Shown: positions 19,528-28,957, counted from the stretch's first letter. The stretch: 64,000 bases of DNA from Chitinophaga horti (GCF_022867795.2 NZ_CP107006.1:310001-374000), one strand, 5' to 3'. Notes: a model not told the origin generated them from the letters alone. Program-made: numbers and translations.

Positions 19528-22500
19528 ATGCAAAAGTCTACGTACAGATTTTTATTCCTGTTTTGTTTTATTATCGTGGAACTCCAGGGTGCCCTTGCCG
19601 CCCAATCGTACAAGAAGCTGGAAGACAAAGTAAATGTTCGCTTCGAACGGACTAACGCTGCCGCCGTGATCAAGTCGCTGCAGTCACAAACACGGTACAC
19701 TTTTATTTACGATCCCGAGTACCTGGCGCAATGCGCCGTCCGCGACATAAAATTTAACAACGGCAAGCTGGCCGATGTGCTGGCCTACCTGGACCAACAC
19801 GCGCCGGTAGACATTGCCTATGCAGCCGATATCATTTCTATCCGAAAAGGGAAAGCGGCTAATGTGGAGCAAGGCCGTGTAGCCGGCAGGATAGTCGATA
19901 ACCGCAACGAAGCGCTGCCCGGCGTTACCATACAAGTAAACGGCGCACAGGGTGTCCTGTCTAACATGGACGGCACCTACGAATTAAAACTCGAGCCGGG
20001 CACCTATACGATCACCTTCAGTTACGTGTCTTTCGAATCAAAAAAAGTAACGGAAGTAATCGTAAAGGAGGGCCAGGTAACGCCCCTGGATATTGTGCTG
20101 AAAACCAGCGCATCCAGCCTCAAGGGCGTAACCGTAACGGCCAGCTACAAACGCGCTTCGGTGGAAGGTTTATATGCCATCCAGAAGAACAGCGCATCGT
20201 TGACCGACGGTATCAGCGCGGAGCAAATCGCCCGCACGCCGGATAAAAACATCGGTGAAGTATTGAAGCGTGTGAGCGGTGTGGCCACGGTGGATAATAA
20301 ATACGTGGTAGTACGCGGCCTCAGTGAACGGTACAACCAGGCCATGTTGAACGGGCAGGTAATGCCCAGCACAGAATTGAACAGGAAAACGTTTTCGTTC
20401 GATATTATTCCGAGCAACATGGTAGAGAATATTACGGTGGTGAAGACGCTTACGCCGGACAGGAGTGCTGAATTTGGCGGTGGGCTTATCGAAGTGAATA
20501 CACTCGACATTCCTACCGAAGACTTCCTGAACATCAGCGCTGGCGGTAGTGCGAATAGTCTTACCACCAACAAAACATTTAAGTCGTTAAAACTGGATGG
20601 CAGTGAGTACTGGGGCAGGGTAGCACCGCATCGCAAGCTGTTGGGCTCTTTAGATTGGAAGAACACGGCGGACGTGGTAGCGAAGTATGACGCGGGCGGC
20701 AAAAATCCATCGCAGTTTTCCAATAACTGGGGCATTTATGAAAGGAATGGCCATCCATCTCAAAACTATCAACTCGCTGGCGGTAAAAGTTTTTTGAAGA
20801 GAGAAAACAGTCAATGGGGTGCAGTGTTCTCCCTTAGTTATCGCAATACTATGCAAACGCAGGATGTGGCGATGAGCCGCGATGGCTTTACCGGTGGCGG
20901 GTTTTATGATGGTCCGGATACGATCGGTTACGTGGGCCAGCGTTATGGTTTAACCACGAACCTCGGCGGCCTGGCGGCTATCGGCTACAAGAGCAAATCG
21001 CATCGCATCTCTTTTAATACTATTTATCTCCGTACGCTCGATCAGCAACTGTTATTAGGCACCGGTAACCACGAGTTCCTGGGTGGCGGTATGAGCCTTG
21101 GTTACTATGACATCACGCAGCAAACAGATATGTGGCAATATCAGTTAAAGGGTGAACATGCACTGGGTGATAAAGGTATTAAACTGAGGTGGATGGGCAG
21201 TTACAATAAACTGGACCGCCAGAAGCCGGACAACCACCAGCTGGTAGGGCAAGTGTTGCAGAGCGGGCATCTCGAGAGCAATGAATATAACATCTCTAAC
21301 CCGGTGAGTATGCTGAACGCCGGTGCATTACGCTGGTGGAGCCGCGCGCTGGAATCATCGGTGAATTGGGACGCCGGTCTGTCCATGCCCTTCAACGTCG
21401 GCAAGTTCTCCAACTCCGCTAAAGTAGGCTACGCCGGCTGGTATAAGGACAGGCTGTTTTACGTAATGAACACCGGTTCCGCAGGATACAACACATCCGA
21501 CTATCCGCCGTTATCGCAGCTGTTCGTGCCGGAACGCGGCGGTAATATCTACCTGAGCCGGTTTGTGGATGACTTCCATCGCACCGCCGTGTTACATGCA
21601 CCTTATGCTATGCTGGATAATAAACTGAATGATAAGTGGCGACTGGTGTGGGGCGTGCGCGCAGAATACTATGATCTGAACAAAGTGAACGCCGTGCTGG
21701 ATTCATTATTTCGCCAGATCAACGGCAGCAGGGGCGGTAGCAACGACTTTGATTACAGCGCGTTGCTGAACCGCGAAAAGAGCCTGAACTGGTTCCCCTC
21801 TGCCAACCTTACTTACAGTCTTACATCACGTATGAACCTGCGCCTGGCTTATTCAAAAAGCATTGTGCGCCCCGATTTACGCGAGCTGTCATTCTTCCGT
21901 GAATATGATTATGAGTTAGGCGGTGCATATGAAAGCGACCTGGTAAAATCATCCATCATTCACCATTACGATTTCCGTTACGAATGGTATCCAGGGCCTG
22001 GTGAGATACTTTCGTTCTCCCTGTTTTACAAAGACCTGAAAGACCCGATGGAAATATATAAACACCAGAGTGCTACCTATTTCCTGTTGAAAAATAACAA
22101 GGCCGCGAAGAATTATGGTATTGAACTGGAAGCGCGTAAAAGCCTTGGCTTTACCAATGTTCCGGTAGTGCGCAACCTTACTTTATATGGCAACTTCACT
22201 TACCTGAAGTCGAAAGTAACACCGGTGAAACTCACGTTTGACGTGGATCCGGCAGATGACAAAACAGTGGTGATCAAAGAGGAAGTGTTGCCCGAAGAGG
22301 ACAGACCACAGGCGGGTGCGAGCAACTATGTAGTGAATGGCGGTATTTATTATGATACCAAACCACTATCGGCCAGCCTGGTGTACAACTATGTATCCAA
22401 TCGTATGTTACGTCCTTCGGAAATATACTTCCAGTCATTGTTTGAGAGGCCGCTGGAGGCACTGGACGCGCAGATCGCGATCAGGCCGTTGAAACAGCTG

Positions 22501-22701
22501 GAGCTGCGTTTGAATGTGAGCAACCTGTTGAACAGTTACACATTGTTATTTGAGAATTATTCGAATGATCTTGATCTGGTGACCGGTGCAAAAGTTCCTT
22601 CATCTACCAAAGAACTATTGTACAAGCGCGGTACCGATCGTGTCATCTATAAGTCGAGGCCGGGCCGCACGTTCAGCGCTACCCTCACTTACCGATTTTG
22701 A
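19528..22701 (+). CDS. TonB-dependent receptor with STN and carboxypeptidase-like domains
   Basis: An outer-membrane active transporter that also signals to FecR. The 1057-aa protein starts at ATG 19528 (MQKSTYRFLFLFCF signal peptide, cleavage near AAQS). Next come the STN domain (about residues 35-110, with TRYTFIYDPEYL and KLADVLAYLDQHAPVDIAY), a carboxypeptidase-regulatory-like domain (GRIVDNRNEALPGVTIQV), the plug (SRCVxGVATVDNKYVVVRGLSERYNQ-type region) and a 22-strand barrel ending in a terminal aromatic (TLTYRF). It is co-directional with fecR and two lipoprotein genes. The plug and barrel resemble the 'peptide/metal' TBDT class more than SusC. Substrate is unknown. Confidence 0.92.
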   Translation: MQKSTYRFLFLFCFIIVELQGALAAQSYKKLEDKVNVRFERTNAAAVIKSLQSQTRYTFIYDPEYLAQCAVRDIKFNNGKLADVLAYLDQHAPVDIAYAADIISIRKGKAANVEQGRVAGRIVDNRNEALPGVTIQVNGAQGVLSNMDGTYELKLEPGTYTITFSYVSFESKKVTEVIVKEGQVTPLDIVLKTSASSLKGVTVTASYKRASVEGLYAIQKNSASLTDGISAEQIARTPDKNIGEVLKRVSGVATVDNKYVVVRGLSERYNQAMLNGQVMPSTELNRKTFSFDIIPSNMVENITVVKTLTPDRSAEFGGGLIEVNTLDIPTEDFLNISAGGSANSLTTNKTFKSLKLDGSEYWGRVAPHRKLLGSLDWKNTADVVAKYDAGGKNPSQFSNNWGIYERNGHPSQNYQLAGGKSFLKRENSQWGAVFSLSYRNTMQTQDVAMSRDGFTGGGFYDGPDTIGYVGQRYGLTTNLGGLAAIGYKSKSHRISFNTIYLRTLDQQLLLGTGNHEFLGGGMSLGYYDITQQTDMWQYQLKGEHALGDKGIKLRWMGSYNKLDRQKPDNHQLVGQVLQSGHLESNEYNISNPVSMLNAGALRWWSRALESSVNWDAGLSMPFNVGKFSNSAKVGYAGWYKDRLFYVMNTGSAGYNTSDYPPLSQLFVPERGGNIYLSRFVDDFHRTAVLHAPYAMLDNKLNDKWRLVWGVRAEYYDLNKVNAVLDSLFRQINGSRGGSNDFDYSALLNREKSLNWFPSANLTYSLTSRMNLRLAYSKSIVRPDLRELSFFREYDYELGGAYESDLVKSSIIHHYDFRYEWYPGPGEILSFSLFYKDLKDPMEIYKHQSATYFLLKNNKAAKNYGIELEARKSLGFTNVPVVRNLTLYGNFTYLKSKVTPVKLTFDVDPADDKTVVIKEEVLPEEDRPQAGASNYVVNGGIYYDTKPLSASLVYNYVSNRMLRPSEIYFQSLFERPLEALDAQIAIRPLKQLELRLNVSNLLNSYTLLFENYSNDLDLVTGAKVPSSTKELLYKRGTDRVIYKSRPGRTFSATLTYRF

Positions 22702-22778
22702 TACGCGTATTATTTTATATACCTGGCCAGGTACCACTTTGTTTAACTCGAAAACCTAAAAAAACACTTAAAAAAGCC

Positions 22779-24170
22779 ATGAAAAAGACAACCCTGATGC
22801 TTTTTGCTGCCGCTGCCCTCGTAAGTATGGGTACCGCATGTAAAAAAGAACACCAAGCCCCTGAAGCTGGCCGCCGCGCCGTAACCGCCGGCCCTTACAC
22901 CTTGTGCCAGGACACCGTTGGTAAAGTAACCCTGACCGGTGTACTGACTAACAGGACCCTGTCCAGCGACACTGTTTACTATCTGAGCGGGCTGGTTTAT
23001 GTGACCGGCAACATCACTATCGAACCAGGTACTTTTGTACGCGGCCTGCCCGGCAGCGCTGGTAATCCTGGTGGTGGTCTGATCGTTACCAAATCCGGTT
23101 TTATCGATGCACGTGGCACAGAAACCTGTCCTATCATTTTCACTTCAGCTAAACACGGTACAGGTGCAAACGCTCCTGCTCCTGGTGACTGGGCTGGCGT
23201 AGTGATCCTGGGTGAAGCTACACACAACAAAGGCAACGGTTCTATCATCGAAGGTATTTCCAGCAATCCTCCTGCTGATGCTACCTACGGCGGTAACAAC
23301 GATGCCGACAACTCTGGTTACCTGCATTATGTTCGTATCGAGTATGCTGGTTATGAACTGAACACAGATAACGAATTGAATGGCCTTACACTGGGTGCGG
23401 TTGGTTCCGGTACTTCCATCCACCACGTAGAAGTGTACAAAGCTAACGACGATGCTTTCGAGTTCTTCGGTGGTACTGTAAACGCTTCTTACCTGATCGC
23501 TATCGATCCGCTGGATGATATGTTCGACTTCGACAACGGTTACCGCGGTACGATCGACTACGCACTGGGCGTTTCTGATCCTAACCGTGCTGACAAGAGC
23601 CAGTCAAACGGTATCGAGCTGGATAACCACTCAACCGGTGATTCACTGAAACCAATCACCCGTCCTGTATTGAATCACTTTACCATTGTAGGTCAGCCTT
23701 CTGCTGCAGCTGCTTCTATTACTAATGGCGCTCCGTCTTCAACCGGCAGATATGGCCGTACTGCTCACCTGAGAAGAGCAGGTGCTTTCAACATCAGCAA
23801 CAGCGTATTCCTGGGTCTGAACTATGGCCTGTCTATCGACAGCGTAGCCAGCGTATCTACCGCTAAATGGGGTATTTCTCAATACTGGTATACACTGGGT
23901 GTTTCCAGCCTGAGCAACAATGCTGTACATGCTTATGTACTGCCTTATGCGCAAGAGCGTAACGGAGCTGCTTACTACGCCTTTACGCCGGCTGCTGGTA
24001 ACACTGCTTACACCACTTCTAACCCTAACGCCAACATCCTGTTACTGGATCCGTTTGGCCGTTTCGATCTGCATGACTTCGAAGCGGTAACCGGTGGTGC
24101 TGCGCAACTGAAAGGTGCTGGTGCGGTTCCTGTAGGTGCAACATGGGTTGATACCTGGACAATTTATTAG
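22779..24170 (+). CDS. Lipoprotein with right-handed beta-helix-like repeats
   Basis: The 463-aa product starts at ATG 22779 with a lipoprotein signal (Cys 21 in GTACKKE). The body is built of Gly/Asn-rich strands such as ITIEPGTFVRG, GGGLIVTKSGFIDARG, WAGVVILGEA and LHYVRIEYAG, typical of parallel beta-helix or pectate-lyase-like folds. An acidic segment, DDAFEFFGGTVNASYLIAIDPLDDMFDFDNGYRG, may bind metal. It follows a TonB receptor by 77 bp, so it is probably the surface-exposed partner that captures or presents the ligand. No catalytic residues can be claimed. Family name is not known to me beyond 'Bacteroidota cell-surface lipoprotein'. Confidence 0.7.
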   Translation: MKKTTLMLFAAAALVSMGTACKKEHQAPEAGRRAVTAGPYTLCQDTVGKVTLTGVLTNRTLSSDTVYYLSGLVYVTGNITIEPGTFVRGLPGSAGNPGGGLIVTKSGFIDARGTETCPIIFTSAKHGTGANAPAPGDWAGVVILGEATHNKGNGSIIEGISSNPPADATYGGNNDADNSGYLHYVRIEYAGYELNTDNELNGLTLGAVGSGTSIHHVEVYKANDDAFEFFGGTVNASYLIAIDPLDDMFDFDNGYRGTIDYALGVSDPNRADKSQSNGIELDNHSTGDSLKPITRPVLNHFTIVGQPSAAAASITNGAPSSTGRYGRTAHLRRAGAFNISNSVFLGLNYGLSIDSVASVSTAKWGISQYWYTLGVSSLSNNAVHAYVLPYAQERNGAAYYAFTPAAGNTAYTTSNPNANILLLDPFGRFDLHDFEAVTGGAAQLKGAGAVPVGATWVDTWTIY

Positions 24171-24185
24171 TAAAACATTTTTAGC

Positions 24186-24214
24186 CAGTGCGGGAGGGAA
24201 AGCCTTCCGCACTG
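24186..24214 (+). terminator. Hairpin between the two lipoprotein genes
   Basis: CAGTGCGGGAGG (24186-24197) pairs with CCTTCCGCACTG (24203-24214) with one G-T pair. A weak pyrimidine tract follows, so partial termination or mRNA end protection is likely. Confidence 0.6.
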
Positions 24215-24262
24215 CTTCTTCCCTAAGTCGTAGTTAAACAAACAAAAAGAAAATCAACAATT

Positions 24263-25024
24263 ATGTTAAGAACATTTACCATCGGGTGCTTCATTTTATT
24301 GTGTGTGATCACTGCCTGTAAAAAGGGCACTGCCGTGGAAGAATATTACTTTTCATCGCTCAGCGCCGAACTGCTGGAGTTACCAGGAACACCGGTGCTG
24401 GACGTTTATTTTAACGATACAAAGATCGATACCCTCAAACCCGGTGCTGTGTGGAGCGGAGCCTCTGCTAAAATGATGGGTGCAGGAAAAGAAGTGAACA
24501 TCATCTTTAAACGGAAGGGCACTTCAGAAGTGTTGCTGGATACGACCGTAACACCCGCTGCCGGACAAACAGTGAAGTTGAAATTTGTTTGCAGCAGCGA
24601 TCTTGGTTTAAAAGAGTTTATCAGCCTGGAGCCTTCAAAACCATTGGGTACAGACACGGCTACAATAAGGTTGTTCAACACTTTGCCGGAAGAGCTGGTA
24701 GCCGATTCCATCCTGCTGGATGCGATCATTTACAGTGGCCGCGGCGCGGCGCTTACACAGGTAGCTGTGTTTCCTAACCTCGAAAAAAACAAGGTACATT
24801 CCAATATTGCGACCATCCCTTTAAAAGATGCCACCGGCCGACGCATTTTATACTGGCTTAAGTTCAGGAATGCGCGTACCGGTGTATTCATCAAATCTGC
24901 TGCTGGTGTAGAAACGCAGCCGGTGAGTATACCTGCCTCGGCCCGCTACCTGCTGGTGTTAAGTGGTATTGATGACGGCGGCGGTTTGAACTGGACGGTT
25001 ACGGGTAGCGAATTACCTTTTTAA
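24263..25024 (+). CDS. Hypothetical surface lipoprotein (253 aa)
   Basis: A lipoprotein signal with Cys about residue 19 (ITACKK) is followed by a beta-rich protein with immunoglobulin-like spacing, for example VLDVYFNDTKIDTLKPG, VLLDTTVTPAAGQTVKLKFV and RLFNTLPEEL. I do not recognise a defined family; the layout recalls DUF4397-type surface lipoproteins. It is last in the fecR-receptor-lipoprotein series and is followed by two strong terminators. Likely an accessory protein of the receptor. Confidence 0.65.
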   Translation: MLRTFTIGCFILLCVITACKKGTAVEEYYFSSLSAELLELPGTPVLDVYFNDTKIDTLKPGAVWSGASAKMMGAGKEVNIIFKRKGTSEVLLDTTVTPAAGQTVKLKFVCSSDLGLKEFISLEPSKPLGTDTATIRLFNTLPEELVADSILLDAIIYSGRGAALTQVAVFPNLEKNKVHSNIATIPLKDATGRRILYWLKFRNARTGVFIKSAAGVETQPVSIPASARYLLVLSGIDDGGGLNWTVTGSELPF

Positions 25025-25079
25025 GAATAGCGATTTTTACATTCTCAACCTGTTTGTTTAACTACGCTTCTTTGTACGG

Positions 25080-25106
25080 GCGCGGTGTATATACATCGCG
25101 CTTTTT
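25080..25106 (+). terminator. First of two tandem terminators
   Basis: GCGCGGTGTATATACATCGC with a closing GC forms a 9-bp stem (25080-25101) with one G-T pair, then five T. Confidence 0.85.
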
Positions 25107-25149
25107 AACGGCAAGAAGTTTGATTATTCGTTTCACGATATATTCAGCC

Positions 25150-25177
25150 GCGCGATGTTTTTACGTCGCGCTTTTTT
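25150..25177 (+). terminator. Second, similar tandem terminator
   Basis: GCGCGATGT-TTTT-ACGTCGCGC (25150-25171), then six T. Stem sequence is closely related to the first one 70 bp upstream, as if duplicated. It overlaps the end of the convergent S41 gene. Confidence 0.85.
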
Positions 25178-26474
25178 ACTGTATCGGCAGCAGTACCGGT
25201 TCGCCCGTAACCGGTGTTTCATACATCTTTCGGTGGACGGATGGCGTGTAAGGCGCCAAACGGCCTGTACCGGCAATGATGCTCAGTGCTTTCTGATACA
25301 ACATATCTCCGAGCGGCTGCTCGTTCATTTCATCCAGCACATAATCCGGCGTAATGCCGTTATCGTAGTCGCCTTTACCGTTTGCATTGGCCAGTTTGTA
25401 GGCGATAGGTACCATGATCCAATCGATGCGCCGTGGGTTACGCATGTCGCGGATGGTGATGGCGCCTTCATCTTTACCAAACGTTTTTTCGCCGATGAGT
25501 GTTACTTGTGTAAATGGCTTCAGGTTATTGATCAATAGTTCTGAGGCAGAGGCGGTCGCCCGTCCGCACAGGATGTACACGCGCGGCAAAACAAGCGATG
25601 CCGGTGTCAGTTGCTCCATTTTCATTACACCATCAAGGACGTCATAGAAGGAGAGAAGATGTTTGCCCAGACGTTTGTTGCCGGTGTAGTACACGAAGCC
25701 GGTATTTGCTTTTACGCCCGGTGCAATAAGGGCTGCCAGTACGGCGGCGGCGCTAACACTACCGCCCTGGTTGTAACGCAGGTCCAGCACAAGATTTTTC
25801 ACGCCAGCCGTTTTGAACGATTGAAAGATGCGCAACAGTTGTGTATTGTATACATCGTGGAAGCTGTTGTAAAAGAGATACGCGGTGGTACCGTTAATGC
25901 GATGTACCAGGGGGTGGTCGTAAACGGTTTTTTTCAGGTGGATGCTGTTGCCTTCCGTGACGGTGTCCGCAGTAACATCGGCAATGGTAATGGCAAAACC
26001 GGTTGAATGTAACGCCCGTTGTAATAAACCGGCCGCATTGTTTGCCGTAAGTACTTCTCCATCAACACGGGTAAAATAAGTTCCGCGTTGTATGCCGGGG
26101 TGCGCATCCGGCGCCACCAGTTTCACGACTCCCAGAACGCCGCCCGGTGCAGCAGGCCATTGAATGACGGAAAGCTCCACCCCGAAGTTGCGGAACATGT
26201 ATGCCGGCTGTGTGCTGTCGTAGGCCGGATGGTACATAAAAGAAAAACGGTCGGCGGGGGAGCGGAGGCTTTGAAACCAGGAGAACGTTTCCTGCGAAGC
26301 GTCTGGGCGGACGGGCAGCTGGTCACTCCAAAGGTAGAATTGACGCAGGCTATCCAGCACCCAGGTATTGATCTCCGTCCGGGTAACAGGGCCGGTGGGA
26401 GCGGGTGGGGGAGGATCGGCTTTGCGGCACGCGTAGCAGATCGGTATCAGCAGTAAAAATGAAAAACGTGACAT
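25176..26474 (-). CDS. S41 family C-terminal-processing-type peptidase, lipoprotein
   Basis: S41 peptidases are Ser/Lys proteases (CtpA/tricorn type) usually acting in the periplasm. The 432-aa product starts at ATG 26474 with a short lipoprotein signal (IPICYAC) and a proline linker. A PDZ-like region follows (VVKLVAPDAHPGIQRGTYFTRVDGE), then the protease core: NLVLDLRYNQGGSV, the nucleophile region GRATASASELLINNL, and GEKTFGK with the general-base Lys. It ends 10 bp downstream of the ECF sigma stop, so the two form an operon. The alternative start 26504 would overlap sigma. Sequence is close to lipoprotein S41 proteins of Bacteroidota. Confidence 0.88.
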   Translation of the reverse strand: MSRFSFLLLIPICYACRKADPPPPAPTGPVTRTEINTWVLDSLRQFYLWSDQLPVRPDASQETFSWFQSLRSPADRFSFMYHPAYDSTQPAYMFRNFGVELSVIQWPAAPGGVLGVVKLVAPDAHPGIQRGTYFTRVDGEVLTANNAAGLLQRALHSTGFAITIADVTADTVTEGNSIHLKKTVYDHPLVHRINGTTAYLFYNSFHDVYNTQLLRIFQSFKTAGVKNLVLDLRYNQGGSVSAAAVLAALIAPGVKANTGFVYYTGNKRLGKHLLSFYDVLDGVMKMEQLTPASLVLPRVYILCGRATASASELLINNLKPFTQVTLIGEKTFGKDEGAITIRDMRNPRRIDWIMVPIAYKLANANGKGDYDNGITPDYVLDEMNEQPLGDMLYQKALSIIAGTGRLAPYTPSVHRKMYETPVTGEPVLLPIQ

Positions 26475-26484
26475 GAATGGGGAT

Positions 26485-27003
26485 TTACTTGGGCTCCATC
26501 CCATAGTGTAACATCACTTCGCGCTTTATGAACTGGAGCGCCAGGGTTAAATGATTTTTTACGGTGGCGGGGGAGATGGACAGTTGTACGGCAATTTCGC
26601 GGTTCGTGCAGCCCTTGTCGCGGCTCAGCAGGTATACCGCCTTGCGTTGCTCAGGCATTTTTTCTATTACTTTCTGCAGATGCGATTGATATTCTTTTTC
26701 GAGCAAAGGCGTATCCACCGGCGCATCCTGGCCGGATTTAGGAAATTCCTGCATCGCCTTACGGCTTCTGTACAGCTTGCGCGACTCGTCGATCACCAGG
26801 TTTTTGGCATACACGAACAACAAGGGAAAAATGTCCTGTCCCGGCTTCACCTGCTCCATGTTTTCCCACAGTCGTATAAAACATTGCTGGGTAATTTCAT
26901 CCGCACGGCTAACGTCTCCCGTAAGCTTCAGCGCAAAGCGGAATACTTTGTCCCTGTTGGCGTCGAACAGTTCCTGGAAATGTGTCGAAGGGTTATCAGA
27001 CAT
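26485..27003 (-). CDS. ECF RNA polymerase sigma factor
   Basis: The 172-aa protein has sigma region 2 (FQELFDANRDKVFRFALKLT, DEITQQCFIRLWEN) and region 4 (KMPEQRKAVYLLSRDKGCTN, REIAVQLSISPATVKNHL) of the sigma-70 ECF class common in Bacteroidota. ECF sigmas are normally held by a FecR-type anti-sigma. Here the only FecR in reach is 18501-19418, on the other strand and about 7 kb away. The S41 gene follows immediately. Either this sigma pairs with that FecR in trans or it controls the S41 gene alone. Confidence 0.9.
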   Translation of the reverse strand: MSDNPSTHFQELFDANRDKVFRFALKLTGDVSRADEITQQCFIRLWENMEQVKPGQDIFPLLFVYAKNLVIDESRKLYRSRKAMQEFPKSGQDAPVDTPLLEKEYQSHLQKVIEKMPEQRKAVYLLSRDKGCTNREIAVQLSISPATVKNHLTLALQFIKREVMLHYGMEPK

Positions 27004-27130
27004 AGTGGATCATTCGGATAATAAATGTAGGAAATGCATGTTACGCCAACGTTAAGGCAAATGTTACCTTTTTGTACCCCCGCCGGGCCCTGGCGTAGGA
27101 AGTTTCAAAATACCCCGTTACATTTGCTGC

Positions 27131-27733
27131 ATGTTTACAGAACTGTGCTACCAGACCTTCGTCCGCAGCATCGCGGACTATCACCTGACGAACGACGTGT
27201 ACGGACAGGTGAACAATCCGTATGAAAAAACCGCTATCGAACACCTGCTTTACACCAAAAACTGGATCGATACCGTACAATGGCACCTGGAAGATATTAT
27301 CCGCGATCCGAAAATCGATCCTGTAAAGGCGTTAGAGATCAAACGCTGGATCGACCGTTCCAACCAGGAACGCACCGATATGGTGGAATACATCGACAGC
27401 TATTTCCTCGATAAATACAAAAACGTCATCCCGCAGCCCAGCGCCAGCATCAATACCGAAAGTCCGGCTTGGGCGATCGACCGCCTGTCTATCCTCGCCC
27501 TCAAGATCTACCACATGAACGAGGAGGCTACCCGCGCCGATGCCACCGAAGAACACCGCGCCGCCTGTCAGCGCAAACTCGATGTACTGCTGGAGCAGCG
27601 CCGCGATTTGTCTACCGCCATCGAAGAACTGCTGGAAGACATCCAGAAGGGGCGTAAGTACATGAAAGTGTACAAACAGATGAAGATGTACAACGATCCT
27701 TCCCTGAACCCTGTATTGTACGCACAGCAATAG
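27131..27733 (+). CDS. DUF4254 domain protein
   Basis: The 200-aa protein is all-helical and contains the DUF4254 pattern: N-x-P-Y (NNPYEKTAIEHLLYTKNWIDTVQWHLEDIIRDP), ALEIKRWIDRSNQERTDMVEYID, and WAIDRLSILALKIYHM. The family is restricted mainly to Bacteroidota and is regularly found beside GT9 glycosyltransferases, as here, where the next ATG follows one base after the stop. That link points to a role in lipopolysaccharide or cell-envelope assembly. Biochemical function is unknown. Cytoplasmic; no signal peptide. Confidence 0.85.
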   Translation: MFTELCYQTFVRSIADYHLTNDVYGQVNNPYEKTAIEHLLYTKNWIDTVQWHLEDIIRDPKIDPVKALEIKRWIDRSNQERTDMVEYIDSYFLDKYKNVIPQPSASINTESPAWAIDRLSILALKIYHMNEEATRADATEEHRAACQRKLDVLLEQRRDLSTAIEELLEDIQKGRKYMKVYKQMKMYNDPSLNPVLYAQQ

Positions 27734-27734
27734 T

Positions 27735-28757
27735 ATGGCCACAGTAGCGCTTAAGACCATCGTCGCCATGCGGTTTTCCGCCCTTGGTGATGCCGCCATG
27801 ACCATTCCCGTCATGCGTAAGGTACTGGAGGCAAATCCAGGCATACAAATCGTATTCGTCAGCAACCGTAACTGGGAGGCCCTTTGCTTGGGCATTCCCC
27901 GTTTACATTTTCACCCCGCCGATCTCAAAGGCGCGCATAAAGACCTGAAAGGGTTGTACCGCCTGTTCAAAGAGCTGCGCACTGCTTATAAAGTAGATGC
28001 CGTGGCCGATCTGCACAACGTGCTCCGCTCCAAAGTCGTGCGTACCCTGTTTCGCCTTACCGGCGTGCCCGTAAAAAGCATCGATAAAGGCCGGGCGGAG
28101 AAAAAAGCCCTTACCCGTAAGGAACATAAGGAGCTGAAACAGCTCACCAGCACTGTAGAACGATATGCGCTAGTTTTTCGCCAGCTTGGATATGAATGCA
28201 CACTTGATGCACTAAAGCCTGAAAAACAGCCTCAAATCATCCAAAAAGGCGAAAAGAAGTGGGTGGGCATTGCGCCATTCGCGACCTACCGCGAAAAAAT
28301 GTATCCGCTGGAAAAGATGGAAGACGCCATCGCCGCCCTTTGGAAAAAAGGAACGGCCGACCTGCTGTTATTCGGCGGTGGTAAAAGTGAAACGGCGATG
28401 TTGAAGGAACTGGCCGCCCGGTACCCTGGTGTGCAGGTAGTGGCCGGTCGTTTTTCGCTGGCAGAGGAGCTGTCCGTCATTTCTCAGCTCGATGTGATGG
28501 TGAGTATGGACTCTGCCAATATGCACCTCGCATCGCTGTTTGCCGTGCCCGTGGTGTCTGTTTGGGGCGCTACCCATCCCTATGCAGGTTTTATGGGATA
28601 TGGCCAAAGCGAATCAAATGCAGTACAAATCGATCTGTATTGCCGGCCCTGTTCCGTATTCGGCAATAAACCCTGTTACCGGGGTGATCATGCATGTATG
28701 GAAAACCTTCCTTCAGCGGCAATTGTGAAGCAAGTGGAAGAAATTTGCAGTCTGTAA
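27735..28757 (+). CDS. Glycosyltransferase family 9 (LPS heptosyltransferase type)
   Basis: GT9 enzymes transfer heptose or related sugars to the lipopolysaccharide inner core from the cytosolic face. The 340-aa protein has the GT-B layout: an N-terminal MRFSALGDAAMTIPVMRKV motif (equivalent to the RxSxxGDxxxxxPv signature), AVADLHNVLRSKVVR, then the C-terminal nucleotide-sugar half with VGIAPFATYREKMYP, LLLFGGGKSE and DSANMHLASLFAVPVVSVWGATHP (sugar-nucleotide site). It is coupled to DUF4254. Acceptor and donor cannot be assigned. Confidence 0.92.
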   Translation: MATVALKTIVAMRFSALGDAAMTIPVMRKVLEANPGIQIVFVSNRNWEALCLGIPRLHFHPADLKGAHKDLKGLYRLFKELRTAYKVDAVADLHNVLRSKVVRTLFRLTGVPVKSIDKGRAEKKALTRKEHKELKQLTSTVERYALVFRQLGYECTLDALKPEKQPQIIQKGEKKWVGIAPFATYREKMYPLEKMEDAIAALWKKGTADLLLFGGGKSETAMLKELAARYPGVQVVAGRFSLAEELSVISQLDVMVSMDSANMHLASLFAVPVVSVWGATHPYAGFMGYGQSESNAVQIDLYCRPCSVFGNKPCYRGDHACMENLPSAAIVKQVEEICSL

Positions 28758-28798
28758 CCCGCCACAGCATTGAATCGGGCAAAAATCTAAAAGTTTTT

Positions 28799-28828
28799 TT
28801 TGTAGAAATGAAAAAATGTATAATTTTG
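28799..28828 (+). promoter_or_regulatory. Promoter of tRNA-Gln(TTG)
   Basis: TTTG (28799-28802), an 18-nt spacer and TAATTTTG (28821-28828), 16 nt before the tRNA. Confidence 0.7.
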
Positions 28829-28844
28829 CCATCCCGTTAAACGA

Positions 28845-28915
28845 TGTCCTATAGTATAATGGTAGTACAACTGATTTTGGTTCAGTCTGTCTAGGTTCGA
28901 ATCCTGGTAGGACAA
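28845..28915 (+). tRNA. tRNA-Gln (TTG anticodon)
   Basis: The acceptor stem TGTCCTA (28845-28851) pairs perfectly with TAGGACA (28908-28914), with discriminator A. The anticodon arm is ACTGA-TTTTGGT-TCAGT (anticodon TTG), and the T-arm contains GGTTCGAATCC. CCA is not encoded. A terminator follows directly. Confidence 0.95.
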
Positions 28916-28925
28916 CGAAAGGTCG

Positions 28926-28957
28926 AAAAGCTACAGTCTCATGACTGTAGCTTTTTT
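28926..28957 (+). terminator. Terminator after tRNA-Gln(TTG)
   Basis: AAAAGCTACAGTC (28926-28938) pairs with GACTGTAGCTTTT (28943-28955) around TCAT, continuing into T. Confidence 0.92.

Noticed and set aside
27119..27126. TACATTTG just before the DUF4254 start as a promoter giving leaderless mRNA
   Set aside because: The -7 box matches, but no TTTG lies at the required distance upstream (nearest is about 44 bp away).
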